Notes: generated by a model not told the origin, from the letters alone. Shown: positions 7,700 through 15,984, counted from the first letter of the stretch. The stretch is 16,118 bases of DNA from JBAUHN01 sp049680295 (GCA_049680295.1 JBAUHN010000392.1:1-16118); one strand, 5' to 3'. A program made the numbers and translations.

Positions 7700-9100
7700 A
7701 TGTCACAGCCTGTAGTCACCCGTTTTGCCCCGTCGCCGACTGGATTTCTGCACATCGGCGGTGCGCGCACCGCGCTGTTTAACTGGCTTTATGCGCGCGG
7801 TCGGGGCGGGCAGTTTTTGCTGCGCATCGAAGACACCGACCGCGCACGTTCATCCGAGCAAGCAACGGCGGCCATTTTGCAAGGCATGGCGTGGCTGGGC
7901 CTTGACCACGATGGCGATGTGGTCAGCCAGTTTGAAAATGCCCCGCGTCACGCCGAAGTGGCACATGAACTGTTGCAACAGGGCAAAGCCTATAAATGTT
8001 TTGCCACTCAGGATGAAATCACCACCTTTCGCGAAGACGCCCGCGCCGCAGGCCGCAGCACGCTTTTCCGGTCTCCCTGGCGCGACGCGGATGCAGGCAG
8101 CCACCCGGACGCGCCTTTTGTCATCCGGATCAAGGCCCCGCTAGAGGGCCAAACGGTGATCCGCGATTCTGTGCAGGGGGACATAACAATTGGCAATGAC
8201 CAGTTGGATGACATGGTCCTGTTACGATCCGATGGTACGCCGGTATATATGCTGGCCGTTGTGGTGGATGATCATGATATGGGGGTCACTCATGTGATCC
8301 GGGGGGATGATCACCTCAACAATGCGGCGCGCCAGATGATGATCTATCACGCGATGGGGTGGGACGTGCCAATCTGGGCGCATATTCCGCTGATCCACGG
8401 GCCGGATGGCAAAAAACTGTCCAAGCGTCACGGCGCTTTGGGCGCGCAGGAATATCAGGCCATGGGTTATTCTGCCGCTGGCATGCGCAATTATCTGGCC
8501 CGCCTGGGCTGGAGCCATGGCAACGACGAGTTTTTCACTGACGCGCAGGCAAAGGACTGGTTCGATCTGGACGGGATCGGCAAAAGCCCGGCAAGGTTCG
8601 ATACCAAAAAGCTGGAAAATCTGAGCGGTCAGCATATTGCCATTTCGGATGACGCTGCACTGCGGCGCGAAATTCAGGCTTATCTGGCAGTGGCGGGCGA
8701 AGACCCTTTAACGCCTGCGCAATGTGACGGGTTGGAGCGGGCGATGTATTGCCTGAAAGATCGCGCACGCACGTTTCCGGAACTAATTGAAAAGGCTACG
8801 TTTGTGCTTACCAACCGCCCAATCATACCGGATGAGAAGGCCTCAAAACACCTTGATGTGGTATCCCGTGGTATACTCAGAGAATTGACGCCGCACCTGC
8901 AAAGTGCTAGCTGGGACCGTGAGACGCTTGAAACTGTCCTGACCCTCTTTGCCGAGGCGCGTGACACCAAGTTTGGCAAACTCGCTGGGCCCCTACGGGC
9001 CGCACTGGCCGGACGCGCTGTGACACCTTCGGTGTTTGATATGATGCTGGTTCTTGGTCAGGACGAAACGCTGTCCAGATTGACAGACGCATCAGGCTGA
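7700..9100 (+). CDS. gltX: Glutamyl-tRNA synthetase
   Basis: Class I aminoacyl-tRNA synthetase that charges tRNA with glutamate in the cytoplasm. The 466 residues match bacterial GltX. The N-terminus carries RFAPSPTGFLHIGGARTALFN, containing the HIGH-type ATP motif HIGG at 18-21. LRIEDTDRARS follows, and the KMSKS-type loop is KLSKR at 239-243 within DGKKLSKRHG. The C-terminal part is the alpha-helical anticodon-binding region. Alphaproteobacteria often have two GltX copies, one of which may charge tRNA-Gln for later amidation; I cannot tell which type this is from sequence alone. It is followed on the same strand by gltA after 110 bases, with no convincing terminator between them. Confidence 0.96.
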   Translation: MSQPVVTRFAPSPTGFLHIGGARTALFNWLYARGRGGQFLLRIEDTDRARSSEQATAAILQGMAWLGLDHDGDVVSQFENAPRHAEVAHELLQQGKAYKCFATQDEITTFREDARAAGRSTLFRSPWRDADAGSHPDAPFVIRIKAPLEGQTVIRDSVQGDITIGNDQLDDMVLLRSDGTPVYMLAVVVDDHDMGVTHVIRGDDHLNNAARQMMIYHAMGWDVPIWAHIPLIHGPDGKKLSKRHGALGAQEYQAMGYSAAGMRNYLARLGWSHGNDEFFTDAQAKDWFDLDGIGKSPARFDTKKLENLSGQHIAISDDAALRREIQAYLAVAGEDPLTPAQCDGLERAMYCLKDRARTFPELIEKATFVLTNRPIIPDEKASKHLDVVSRGILRELTPHLQSASWDRETLETVLTLFAEARDTKFGKLAGPLRAALAGRAVTPSVFDMMLVLGQDETLSRLTDASG

Positions 9101-9142
9101 AACCGGCTAAGACCGATTTTCACGCCCTGTAAGAAAATTTGA

Positions 9143-9169
9143 AGGTTCATGTGTAATTGCATCGAACCT
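9143..9169. repeat. Inverted repeat in the gltA leader (outer)
   Basis: AGGTTC (9143-9148) and GAACCT (9164-9169) are perfect inverted arms with 15 bases between. If one bulged C is allowed, ATG/CAT inside extend the stem to nine pairs around the loop TGTAATTG. It could be an operator dyad or a leader hairpin. No regulator can be named. Confidence 0.5.
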
Positions 9170-9172
9170 GCG

Positions 9173-9187
9173 ATCAGAAAATCTGAT
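9173..9187. repeat. Inverted repeat in the gltA leader (inner)
   Basis: ATCAGA-AAA-TCTGAT is a perfect 6-bp dyad with a three-base centre, four bases after the previous dyad and 23 bases before the gltA start. It is A/T-rich and not followed by a T run, so it is not a terminator. An operator is possible. Confidence 0.45.
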
Positions 9188-9210
9188 TGTTATGTTGAAA
9201 GGGAAAAAGA

Positions 9211-10506
<1,296 letters not shown>

Positions 10507-10529
10507 GGTCAGGATTTCTAAAAGATCAC

Positions 10530-10566
10530 CACCGCCTTGGCAGAAATGTCAGGGCGGTGTTTTTTT
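10530..10566 (+). terminator. Rho-independent terminator of gltA
   Basis: CACCGCCTTG pairs with CAGGGCGGTG (one G-T wobble) to make a 10-bp GC-rich stem with a 10-base loop, followed directly by seven T residues (10560-10566). It lies 24 bases past the gltA stop and is the clearest intrinsic terminator in the window. Confidence 0.92.
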
Positions 10567-10712
10567 GCCTTTTGCTTTCCGAAATACCGGGTTTGGACCG
10601 AATCACTTGAGCGTAAGCGCCCCATATTCGTTGGCAGACTGATACATCGAATGGCAACAATCCATCGCGGCCATATGGGATTGATGAATCGACTGTCATC
10701 CGGAGAATGGCA

Positions 10713-10730
10713 AATTGTGACGGAATTGTG
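10713..10730. repeat. Tandem AATTGTG repeat with 11-bp period
   Basis: AATTGTG occurs at 10713-10719 and 10724-10730, separated by ACGG. The 11-base step puts both copies on one face of the helix. The second copy overlaps the -35 of the candidate promoter, which is how activator half-sites are often placed. Confidence 0.5.
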
Positions 10731-10755
10731 GCACTGTTTCCGCCTCTGTTACAAT
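10726..10755 (+). promoter_or_regulatory. Candidate promoter upstream of the 99-residue gene
   Basis: TTGTGG (10726-10731), an 18-base spacer and TACAAT (10750-10755) resemble a sigma-70 promoter. Transcription from about 10762 would give a leader of roughly 270 bases before ATG 11032. No other good promoter is closer to the gene. Confidence 0.4.
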
Positions 10756-10877
10756 GATGCCCCTCGCCTTGACGCAAGCGCTTTTGCGCCATTATCGTCT
10801 TTGCCAAGGGCATAATTTGTGGGTGTAAGTGGTCATGTTTTGTCGACCGAGTAAGAGTGAAACAATTCCAAAATTGC

Positions 10878-10911
10878 TGCCGTTGGCGACCGGATTTTTG
10901 CGCCAACGGCA
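10878..10911. repeat. Perfect 11-bp inverted repeat (hairpin)
   Basis: TGCCGTTGGCG (10878-10888) and CGCCAACGGCA (10901-10911) pair perfectly around a 12-base loop containing TTTTT. There is no T run directly after either side, so it is not a canonical terminator. It is in the presumed leader of the small gene and would form a stable RNA stem. Confidence 0.7.
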
Positions 10912-11031
10912 ATTGATCGCCGAAAAATGTGGCAAAACTGGATACCTGCAACGCGTGGCCCTACATCTGAATGGACAGCGCCCAACACCGCTTTTCGGGC
11001 AATGGCTCAAGTCTCCAACAACGAGGAATCT

Positions 11032-11331
11032 ATGACCCTTCGTGCAAATACATCGCCGCACAAGTGGGATGGCGCCGCGGAAATGATGCCTTTGTCGGTG
11101 ACGCATGGTCACGGACCTGAGGGGGCGTTTCTGCCTGACGTCGCACGAAAGGCCGATCAGATTGCAGTTGTCTACGATTCTGACGAAACGCCACCTGCCA
11201 TTTCGATCTGGCACGTCTCTCAAAGCGTTTGTGCCGTGATGGCAAATGGCGTCGCCGTGGCGGTTGTGGCCTGCGCAAACGGACCCTCACTTAAGGCGGA
11301 AGATGTCGTTTTGGTGGCAAGAAGCGTCTAG
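11032..11331 (+). CDS. Hypothetical protein, 99 residues
   Basis: I do not recognise this protein. ATG 11032 is chosen over an in-frame upstream start at 10927 because GAGGA at 11023-11027 sits just before it and the upstream stretch looks non-coding. The first 35 residues are polar with histidines (SPHKWD, VTHGHGPEG). From about residue 43 there is alternating hydrophobic, beta-like sequence (QIAVVYDSDE, ISIWHV, VAVAVVACANG) ending EDVVLVARSV. There is no signal peptide or transmembrane helix that I would defend, and two isolated cysteines. The pattern suggests a small, mostly beta soluble domain. It has a long upstream leader with a strong hairpin, and its TAG stop shares the CTAG tetramer with the stop of the opposing gene. 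It is probably real, since the reading frame is clean, but the function is unknown. Confidence 0.6.
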   Translation: MTLRANTSPHKWDGAAEMMPLSVTHGHGPEGAFLPDVARKADQIAVVYDSDETPPAISIWHVSQSVCAVMANGVAVAVVACANGPSLKAEDVVLVARSV

Positions 11332-12104
11332 CGCCCCTCGAACTTTGCATCCCGTTTTTCCGTAAAGGCCAGAACACCCTCTTTAAAGTCGCGCGACTTG
11401 CCGCACTTGCCTTGTTCGCGGGCTTCAAAGGTCAGTTGATCTTCCATTGAATTGTCCCAACTGCCGCGAATGACCTTTTTGACGGCTGCATATGCCGCCG
11501 TCGGCCCTGACGCCAAATGCGCCGCGCGTGATTTCCAGTGCGCGTCAAATCTGTCGTCTGCCACGGCTTCCCAGATCAGACCCCAGTCATCCGCCTGTTG
11601 GGCGGTGATTTTATCGGCAAAAAGGGCAGCCCCCATGGCCTTGGCGGACCCCATACTGCGCGGCATCACATAAGTACCGCCCGCATCAGGGATCAGACCA
11701 ATCCGGGTGAACGCCTGCAGGAAATACGCGCTTTGGGTTGCGATCACGACATCTGCTGCCAAGGCAAGATTGGCGCCAGCCCCCGCGGCAGGGCCATTGA
11801 CAGCAGCAATCGTCGGCACAGGGCAATCGACGATGGCGCGCAGCATCGGCGCATATTCGTCGCGCAAAGTGCGTTCCAGATCAAGATTGGCGGCACTGGC
11901 GCGGTCGCCCAGATCCTGGCCGGAACAAAACGCCTTGCCGGCACCTGTGATCACCACCACCCGCGCGGTTTTGCCAGCCTCGGTGACCGCATAGGCAATC
12001 TCGGCGCGCATCTGGGTGGTCAAGGCGTTCATTTTTTCAGGACGGTTCAGCGTTATCAGGCCAATGCCGTCATCCAGCGAATATGTCAGCGTCTGGTAGT
12101 CCAT
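11328..12104 (-). CDS. PaaG-like crotonase-fold enoyl-CoA isomerase
   Basis: Crotonase-superfamily enzyme of 258 residues. The oxyanion-hole segments are FCSGQDLGDR (about 59-68) and NGPAAGAGANLALAADVV (about 103-120). Asp140 in LIPDAGGTYVMPR matches the sole acid of PaaG, and the glutamates of true enoyl-CoA hydratases are absent from the usual helix. With AMGAALFADKITAQQADDWGLIW in short form (about 156-178), this favours the ring-opening isomerase PaaG (epoxyphenylacetyl-CoA to oxepin-CoA, phenylacetate catabolism) or a related delta3,delta2-isomerase. ATG 12104 has AAGGA nine to ten bases upstream; a longer in-frame start would add a basic, unrelated stretch. No other paa gene is in the window. 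It follows ccmH after 93 bases on the same strand, and may be co-transcribed. The exact substrate is uncertain. Confidence 0.85.
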   Translation of the reverse strand: MDYQTLTYSLDDGIGLITLNRPEKMNALTTQMRAEIAYAVTEAGKTARVVVITGAGKAFCSGQDLGDRASAANLDLERTLRDEYAPMLRAIVDCPVPTIAAVNGPAAGAGANLALAADVVIATQSAYFLQAFTRIGLIPDAGGTYVMPRSMGSAKAMGAALFADKITAQQADDWGLIWEAVADDRFDAHWKSRAAHLASGPTAAYAAVKKVIRGSWDNSMEDQLTFEAREQGKCGKSRDFKEGVLAFTEKRDAKFEGR

Positions 12105-12197
12105 GGATGCGTGTCCTTTCGCGACGGTCCGGCATTTGGCGCGGCCCTTTGCACAAGACATATCAAATCGGCATGGGACGAAAAGCGAAACCGCGCG

Positions 12198-12650
12198 TCA
12201 CTCGTCCAGAATTTCGCGCAATCGTTTGGATTCTGCGTCGTTGAGCGCCGCCTCTTGTGGAGCTGCAGCGCCTGCGCGGCCACGGACGTAAAACACGCCA
12301 ACGCCCCCCGCCAAAAGCAGCATCAATGGCCCCGCCGCCCATAATATCCAGTTAGAGCCGCGTGTGGATGGCGTCATCAAGACAAATTCGCCGTAACGGG
12401 CCACAAAGAAATCTTTGACTTCGGCGTTTGTCGCGCCGTTTTTGATCAGCTCGCGAATGGTGCGCCGTGCGTCATGGGCCCAGTTTGAATTCGATGAGGC
12501 GATGGCTTCGGACTGGCACACAACGCAGCGCAATTCGTGATCCATCAGCCGCGCCCGCGCCTCCAGCGCCGGGTCAGACAGCATCTCGGACGGATCAAGC
12601 GCCCAGAGCGGCGTGGCAAGCAACACCAAAATCAGGGCAAGCCGTTTCAT
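12198..12650 (-). CDS. ccmH: Cytochrome c maturation protein CcmH/CycL
   Basis: Periplasm-facing, membrane-anchored thioredoxin-like reductant that keeps apocytochrome c CXXCH cysteines reduced and works with CcmF at haem ligation. The 150 residues start with a signal peptide (about 1-18, MKRLALILVLLATPLWA). The diagnostic LRCVVCQ motif has Cys42 and Cys45, followed by a three-helix domain (RRTIRELIKNG, then VKDFFVARYGEFVLM). A transmembrane helix (about 102-122) and a short charged tail end the protein. This is the short CcmH/CycL form; no fused TPR (CcmI) domain is present. The start overlaps the ccmF stop by four bases, so translation should be coupled. Confidence 0.95.
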   Translation of the reverse strand: MKRLALILVLLATPLWALDPSEMLSDPALEARARLMDHELRCVVCQSEAIASSNSNWAHDARRTIRELIKNGATNAEVKDFFVARYGEFVLMTPSTRGSNWILWAAGPLMLLLAGGVGVFYVRGRAGAAAPQEAALNDAESKRLREILDE

Positions 12651-14614
12651 TCTGCCGCCACCGATTTTGCCGCGACCTTGCGCGCGCCTGCCGCGATCCT
12701 GAACCGCCGGTCGCTCAGGCTTAGCAGCCCGCCAAGCGCCATCAAGCCACAGCCAATCCAGATCCAGTTAACCAAGGGCTTGATGTAGGTCGTGATTGCC
12801 CAGCCTCCGTTTTGCTGCGGATCGCCGATGACCACATAGACATCGCGCGCCAGAGTGTAGTGAATTGCGGCCTCGGTCGTCGGCATTTGCGCCACCGGAT
12901 AGATGCGTTTTTCGGGATGCATCACAGCAATGTCGCGCGCGCCTTTGGCCAAGGTCACCGTGCCTTTTGTTGACAGGTAATTCGGCCCCTGACCGTTTTC
13001 GACCCCGGCGAGGGTTAGGGTATAAGCGCCGACTTCAAAAGGTTCATTCAGGATTGCGACGCGGATGTCTTCATGTTGCCAGGCGGTCAACCCGGACACC
13101 CCCATGATCGTCACACCAAGCCCCGCATGCGCAATCATCTTGCCCCAATCGGCCCGCGGCAACCGCAGCAAACGTCCCAGACGCGCCCTGCCCCGTCCGG
13201 TTTTGCGCGCAAGGTCGACGATTGTGCCCATGATCACCCAGGCCGCCAGAAACATTCCCATCGGGCCAAGCAGGCTGCGGCCTGACTGCATCACATAAGC
13301 CAACCCGCCAAATGCGATGGCCAGCACAAAAACATACCGCAGCGGTTTCAGGCTGCGCGACAGTTGCGCACGTTTCCACGGCATTGCCGACCCTATCGGC
13401 AGGATCAGCCCCAGCAAAACCATAAACGGCGGAAACGCCACGTTGAAGTACGGCACGCCTACGCTGAGTTTGCGGTCAAAGAACATCTCGGCGATCAGAG
13501 GCCACATGGTTCCGACAAACACCACAAAACAAGCCACCGCCAACAGCACGTTATTGGCTAGCAGTGCTGATTCCCGGCTGACGAGTGAAAACACGCCCCT
13601 GGCCTGCATAGCGCCCGCGCGCAACGCAAAAAGCGTCAGCGCGCCGCCGACGAAAAATGCAAGGATGAACAGGATAAACACACCGCGTTCAGGGTCATTG
13701 GCAAAGGCATGCACGCTGGTCAGCAGCCCTGAGCGGACGATAAATGTGCCGATCAGCGAAAACCCGAAGGCAAGGATCGCCAGCAAAATCGTCCAGCTTT
13801 TCAGGCTTTCGCGTTTTTCCACCACAATGGCGGAATGCAGCAATGCCGCCGCCAAAAGCCACGGCATGAAACTGGCGTTTTCCACCGGGTCCCAAAACCA
13901 GAACCCGCCCCAGCCCAATTCGTAATACGCCCACCATGATCCAAGCGCGATGCCAATGGTCAAAAACACCCATGCCGCCAGTGTCCAGGGCCGCACCCAG
14001 CGCCCCCATGCCGCGTCAACACGGCCCTCGATCAGGGCGGCGACAGCGAAACTGAACGCCATGCTCAGACCAACGTACCCAAGGTACAAAAAGGGAGGAT
14101 GAAACGCGAGACCGGGGTCTTGTAACAAGGGGTTCAGATCCTGCCCGTCAAAGGGGGGGACCGCCAGACGCAAAAACGGGTTCGATGTGAACAGGATGAA
14201 CGCGAAAAACGCCACTGCGATGGCCGCCTGCACGGACAGAACCCGTGCCTGCAATCTGGGGGGCAGATTGCTGCCAAACCACGCTGCAGTGGCGCCAAAC
14301 AGTGTCACGATCAGAACCCACAGCAACATCGACCCTTCGTGGTTGCCCCATGTGCCACTGATTTTATAGAGCATCGGTTTGGCGGAGTGACTGTTTTCGA
14401 CCACAAGTTTCAGGCTGAAATCCGAGGTGACAAACGCCCACATCAATGCGCCAAAGGCAAAGGCCGTCAGCAAAAACTGAACACTGGCGGCGGGTTCAGC
14501 GGTGGCCATCCACCCGGACCAGTTTTTGTGGGCGCCGACCAACGGCACAATGGCTTGAAAGATCGCCACGCAAAAACCCAAAATCAGGGCGAAATGTCCA
14601 AGCTCTGTCATCAT
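12647..14614 (-). CDS. ccmF: Cytochrome c haem lyase subunit CcmF
   Basis: Large polytopic inner-membrane protein of the haem-handling family; with CcmH it takes haem from CcmE and attaches it to apocytochrome c. The 655 residues match the family. TWGNHEGSMLLWVL (about 89-102) and HPPFLYLGYVGL (about 172-183) carry conserved histidine sites. The WWD domain runs from about 226 to 246 (GSWWAYYELGWGG, then WDPVENASFMPW), and a periplasmic domain lies near the C-terminus before the last membrane helix. ATG 14614 (then a second ATG) gives the family-like start MMTELGHFALILGF; an upstream TTG at 14650 is unlikely. There is no Shine-Dalgarno sequence before it, and a promoter places the likely transcript start at or beside this ATG. 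The stop overlaps ccmH. Confidence 0.95.
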   Translation of the reverse strand: MMTELGHFALILGFCVAIFQAIVPLVGAHKNWSGWMATAEPAASVQFLLTAFAFGALMWAFVTSDFSLKLVVENSHSAKPMLYKISGTWGNHEGSMLLWVLIVTLFGATAAWFGSNLPPRLQARVLSVQAAIAVAFFAFILFTSNPFLRLAVPPFDGQDLNPLLQDPGLAFHPPFLYLGYVGLSMAFSFAVAALIEGRVDAAWGRWVRPWTLAAWVFLTIGIALGSWWAYYELGWGGFWFWDPVENASFMPWLLAAALLHSAIVVEKRESLKSWTILLAILAFGFSLIGTFIVRSGLLTSVHAFANDPERGVFILFILAFFVGGALTLFALRAGAMQARGVFSLVSRESALLANNVLLAVACFVVFVGTMWPLIAEMFFDRKLSVGVPYFNVAFPPFMVLLGLILPIGSAMPWKRAQLSRSLKPLRYVFVLAIAFGGLAYVMQSGRSLLGPMGMFLAAWVIMGTIVDLARKTGRGRARLGRLLRLPRADWGKMIAHAGLGVTIMGVSGLTAWQHEDIRVAILNEPFEVGAYTLTLAGVENGQGPNYLSTKGTVTLAKGARDIAVMHPEKRIYPVAQMPTTEAAIHYTLARDVYVVIGDPQQNGGWAITTYIKPLVNWIWIGCGLMALGGLLSLSDRRFRIAAGARKVAAKSVAAE

Positions 14615-14620
14615 GCGGGA

Positions 14621-14650
14621 ACTATACGTGCCCTGTGAGGGGCACGCCAA
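14621..14650 (-). promoter_or_regulatory. Predicted ccmF promoter with palindromic spacer
   Basis: On the - strand TTGGCG (14650-14645), an 18-base spacer and TATAGT (14626-14621) precede ATG 14614 by six bases, which suggests a leaderless message. The spacer is filled by the perfect dyad CGTGCCC-N6-GGGCACG (14627-14646), a possible operator. It lies in the gap between the holin and ccmF. Confidence 0.5.
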
Positions 14651-14709
14651 TCAAAAACAGACAACACAGGCGTTCACATTGTCGCATGGCACCTGCCAGC
14701 GTTTCAGAT

Positions 14710-15288
14710 TTACGCGGTGCGGCGCGCCTTCCACGCGGCCAAGGCCGGGTTCAGGTCAGGTAGGACCGACGCCGCCGAAAGCTCCGCGCTGTCGCTGGCA
14801 TTTGCAACATCGGGTGAAGTGGCGCGCAGTTCGCGCAATGCGTTCACATTTTCGATCACCTGCGGCACGCGTGCCATCGTGTCTGCGATATCACGGTGGA
14901 ACTTTTGGCTTTTGACCTGATGACGTGCCCCAAAATAGAAAGACACGATAACCCCCAACAACCACCAAAGCGGCTCTGGCACCAGCGCAACCCCCTGCAT
15001 ACGTTCAGAAAACCACAAGGGGTCGACCATAGCCGCCACAAACAGCCCAAGCGTGCCAAGCGCCAGTGCCGGACGGGGCAGCCGATTAACCCCATCCATA
15101 AACCGGTCAAACCCGCCTTGTCTGGGCACCACAAATTCCTGCCCGTACTGCTGCATCGCCTGAGATTGCACAGCCTGCGACCGCACCGCCCCCGCTTCGG
15201 CATTCTCGCGAAACACTTCTGCTGTTTCGCGCACCACATTGCGCCCGCCACCAAAAAGCGCACTCATAATTGCATTGATCAAGCCCAT
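14710..15288 (-). CDS. GTA-type three-transmembrane holin
   Basis: Predicted inner-membrane holin of the 'Holin of 3TMs, for gene-transfer release' type, which opens the membrane so the endolysin can reach peptidoglycan. The 192 residues begin with an amphipathic MGLINAIMSALFGGG, then a helical, Gln/Ala-rich stretch (about 20-50). The block RLPRPALALGTLGLFVAAMVDP in short form (about 69-90), a tight turn with PLWFSERMQG, and PLWWLLGVIVSFYFGARH (about 106-123) form the membrane part. The C-terminal 70 residues are soluble and helical. ATG 15288 has AAGGA seven bases upstream and overlaps the end of the endolysin gene by 10 bases, so the two form a lysis pair. Recognition is from memory of the family in Rhodobacterales; a general membrane protein is the alternative. 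Confidence 0.8.
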   Translation of the reverse strand: MGLINAIMSALFGGGRNVVRETAEVFRENAEAGAVRSQAVQSQAMQQYGQEFVVPRQGGFDRFMDGVNRLPRPALALGTLGLFVAAMVDPLWFSERMQGVALVPEPLWWLLGVIVSFYFGARHQVKSQKFHRDIADTMARVPQVIENVNALRELRATSPDVANASDSAELSAASVLPDLNPALAAWKARRTA

Positions 15289-15890
15289 GCCGCGATCCTT
15301 TGCTGAAACTGTGCACCTGTCATATGATATTTGGGCGAGATGAATTCCTCGGCGCGGCGGATCCACCCGCCTTTGCCGCCCGCCCGTGTGCGCGCATATT
15401 TGCGACTGGCCCTGCGGCGATCGGCAATGCGGAAGTAATAGTTCCGCCGCGCGATCCCATAGGCATCCACCAGATGATCCGGCGCGTCGCGGTAGGCGCT
15501 TTTAGCGGCAGCAATGCTTTGCGGCCCCAACGCGCCGTCAACCGAAACCGTCTGGCCCATATCACACAGCAGACGTTGCAAAATCTTAACCGCATTGCCA
15601 CCGGCGTTGACGTACATATCAAACACACTTGGGTGAAGCGCCTCGGGCAACGCGGCGATCCTTGGCCGTTCAAAATAATGCGTGACAAAGATATCGACGG
15701 CTTGCGCCCGGGTCAGCATCCGCACATCCGCCACACCAACGCTGCCGTCACCGTTCAAATCCAGGCCCAACCGGCGCATGGTGTGAATTGTCACCCCAAA
15801 GTTGGTCGCCCCGCCGGGATCGTCGGGATCGTTCACATAGCCGCCTTCGCGCGCTACGATTTCTGTTGCGATCTCCTGCACCGTTTTCAT
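15279..15890 (-). CDS. GTA-type endolysin (GH108 N-acetylmuramidase)
   Basis: Peptidoglycan-cleaving lysozyme-like enzyme of 203 residues. The N-terminal glycosyl hydrolase 108 domain has the catalytic Glu15 in AREGGYVNDPDDPGGATNFG in short form (about 13-32), followed by a C-terminal peptidoglycan-binding region (about 90-185, YVNAGGNAVKILQRLL, VDGALGPQS). There is no signal peptide, so export should depend on the adjacent holin. Residues 44-55 (DLNGDGSVGVAD) fit a calcium-binding EF-hand/dockerin-like loop with Asp44, Asn46, Asp48, Gly49 and Asp55. ATG 15890 is chosen because GGAG lies seven bases upstream. The pair resembles the lysis genes that release the Rhodobacter gene transfer agent and that lie away from the GTA structural cluster. 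A prophage remnant is the alternative, but no phage structural gene is nearby. Confidence 0.86.
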   Translation of the reverse strand: MKTVQEIATEIVAREGGYVNDPDDPGGATNFGVTIHTMRRLGLDLNGDGSVGVADVRMLTRAQAVDIFVTHYFERPRIAALPEALHPSVFDMYVNAGGNAVKILQRLLCDMGQTVSVDGALGPQSIAAAKSAYRDAPDHLVDAYGIARRNYYFRIADRRRASRKYARTRAGGKGGWIRRAEEFISPKYHMTGAQFQQRIAAWA

Positions 15891-15970
15891 GCCATGTCTC
15901 CACACCAGGTAAATTGGCGCAGAGAATGGGACGGAATTGATTAACAGATCGAAACACCAGCGCGCGGGCC

Positions 15971-15984
15971 AGGGTCCTGACCCT
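15971..15984. repeat. Palindrome at the end of ccmE
   Basis: AGGGTC-CT-GACCCT is a perfect 6-bp dyad with a two-base centre covering the first bases past, and part of, the ccmE stop codon. It is too tight for a good terminator stem and has no T run after it on the - strand. It may be chance. Confidence 0.3.

Larger units (their letters stand above)
10567..11031. other. 465-base gap between gltA terminator and small gene
   Basis: No recognisable gene lies here. Open frames on both strands give low-complexity or shadow-like proteins. The gap holds a phased tandem repeat, a candidate promoter and a perfect 11-bp hairpin, listed separately. A weaker second promoter candidate is TTGACG (10769-10774), 18 bases, TATCGT (10793-10798). 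CCCATAT (10621-10627) and ATATGGG (10673-10679) are inverted arms about 45 bases apart. A long structured leader or an unannotated small RNA would fit, but neither is shown. Confidence 0.5.

Noticed and set aside
10526..10951. 141-codon open frame on the - strand in the gap after gltA
   Set aside because: It reads through the gltA terminator stem, has no good start context and shows no family resemblance.
11538..12344. 268-codon open frame on the + strand opposite the PaaG-like gene
   Set aside because: Antisense shadow running across a gene boundary; no recognisable motif.
15279..15890. Prophage remnant as the explanation for the lysis genes
   Set aside because: No integrase, capsid, tail, attachment site or composition break is visible, and ordinary ccm genes flank both sides. 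A domesticated GTA lysis pair fits better, although it is not proven.
15891..15982. Promoter or CtrA site driving the lysis pair
   Set aside because: Only a single TTAA (15940-15943) is present, without the TTAA-N7-TTAA pair, and no credible -35/-10 pair could be found on the - strand.
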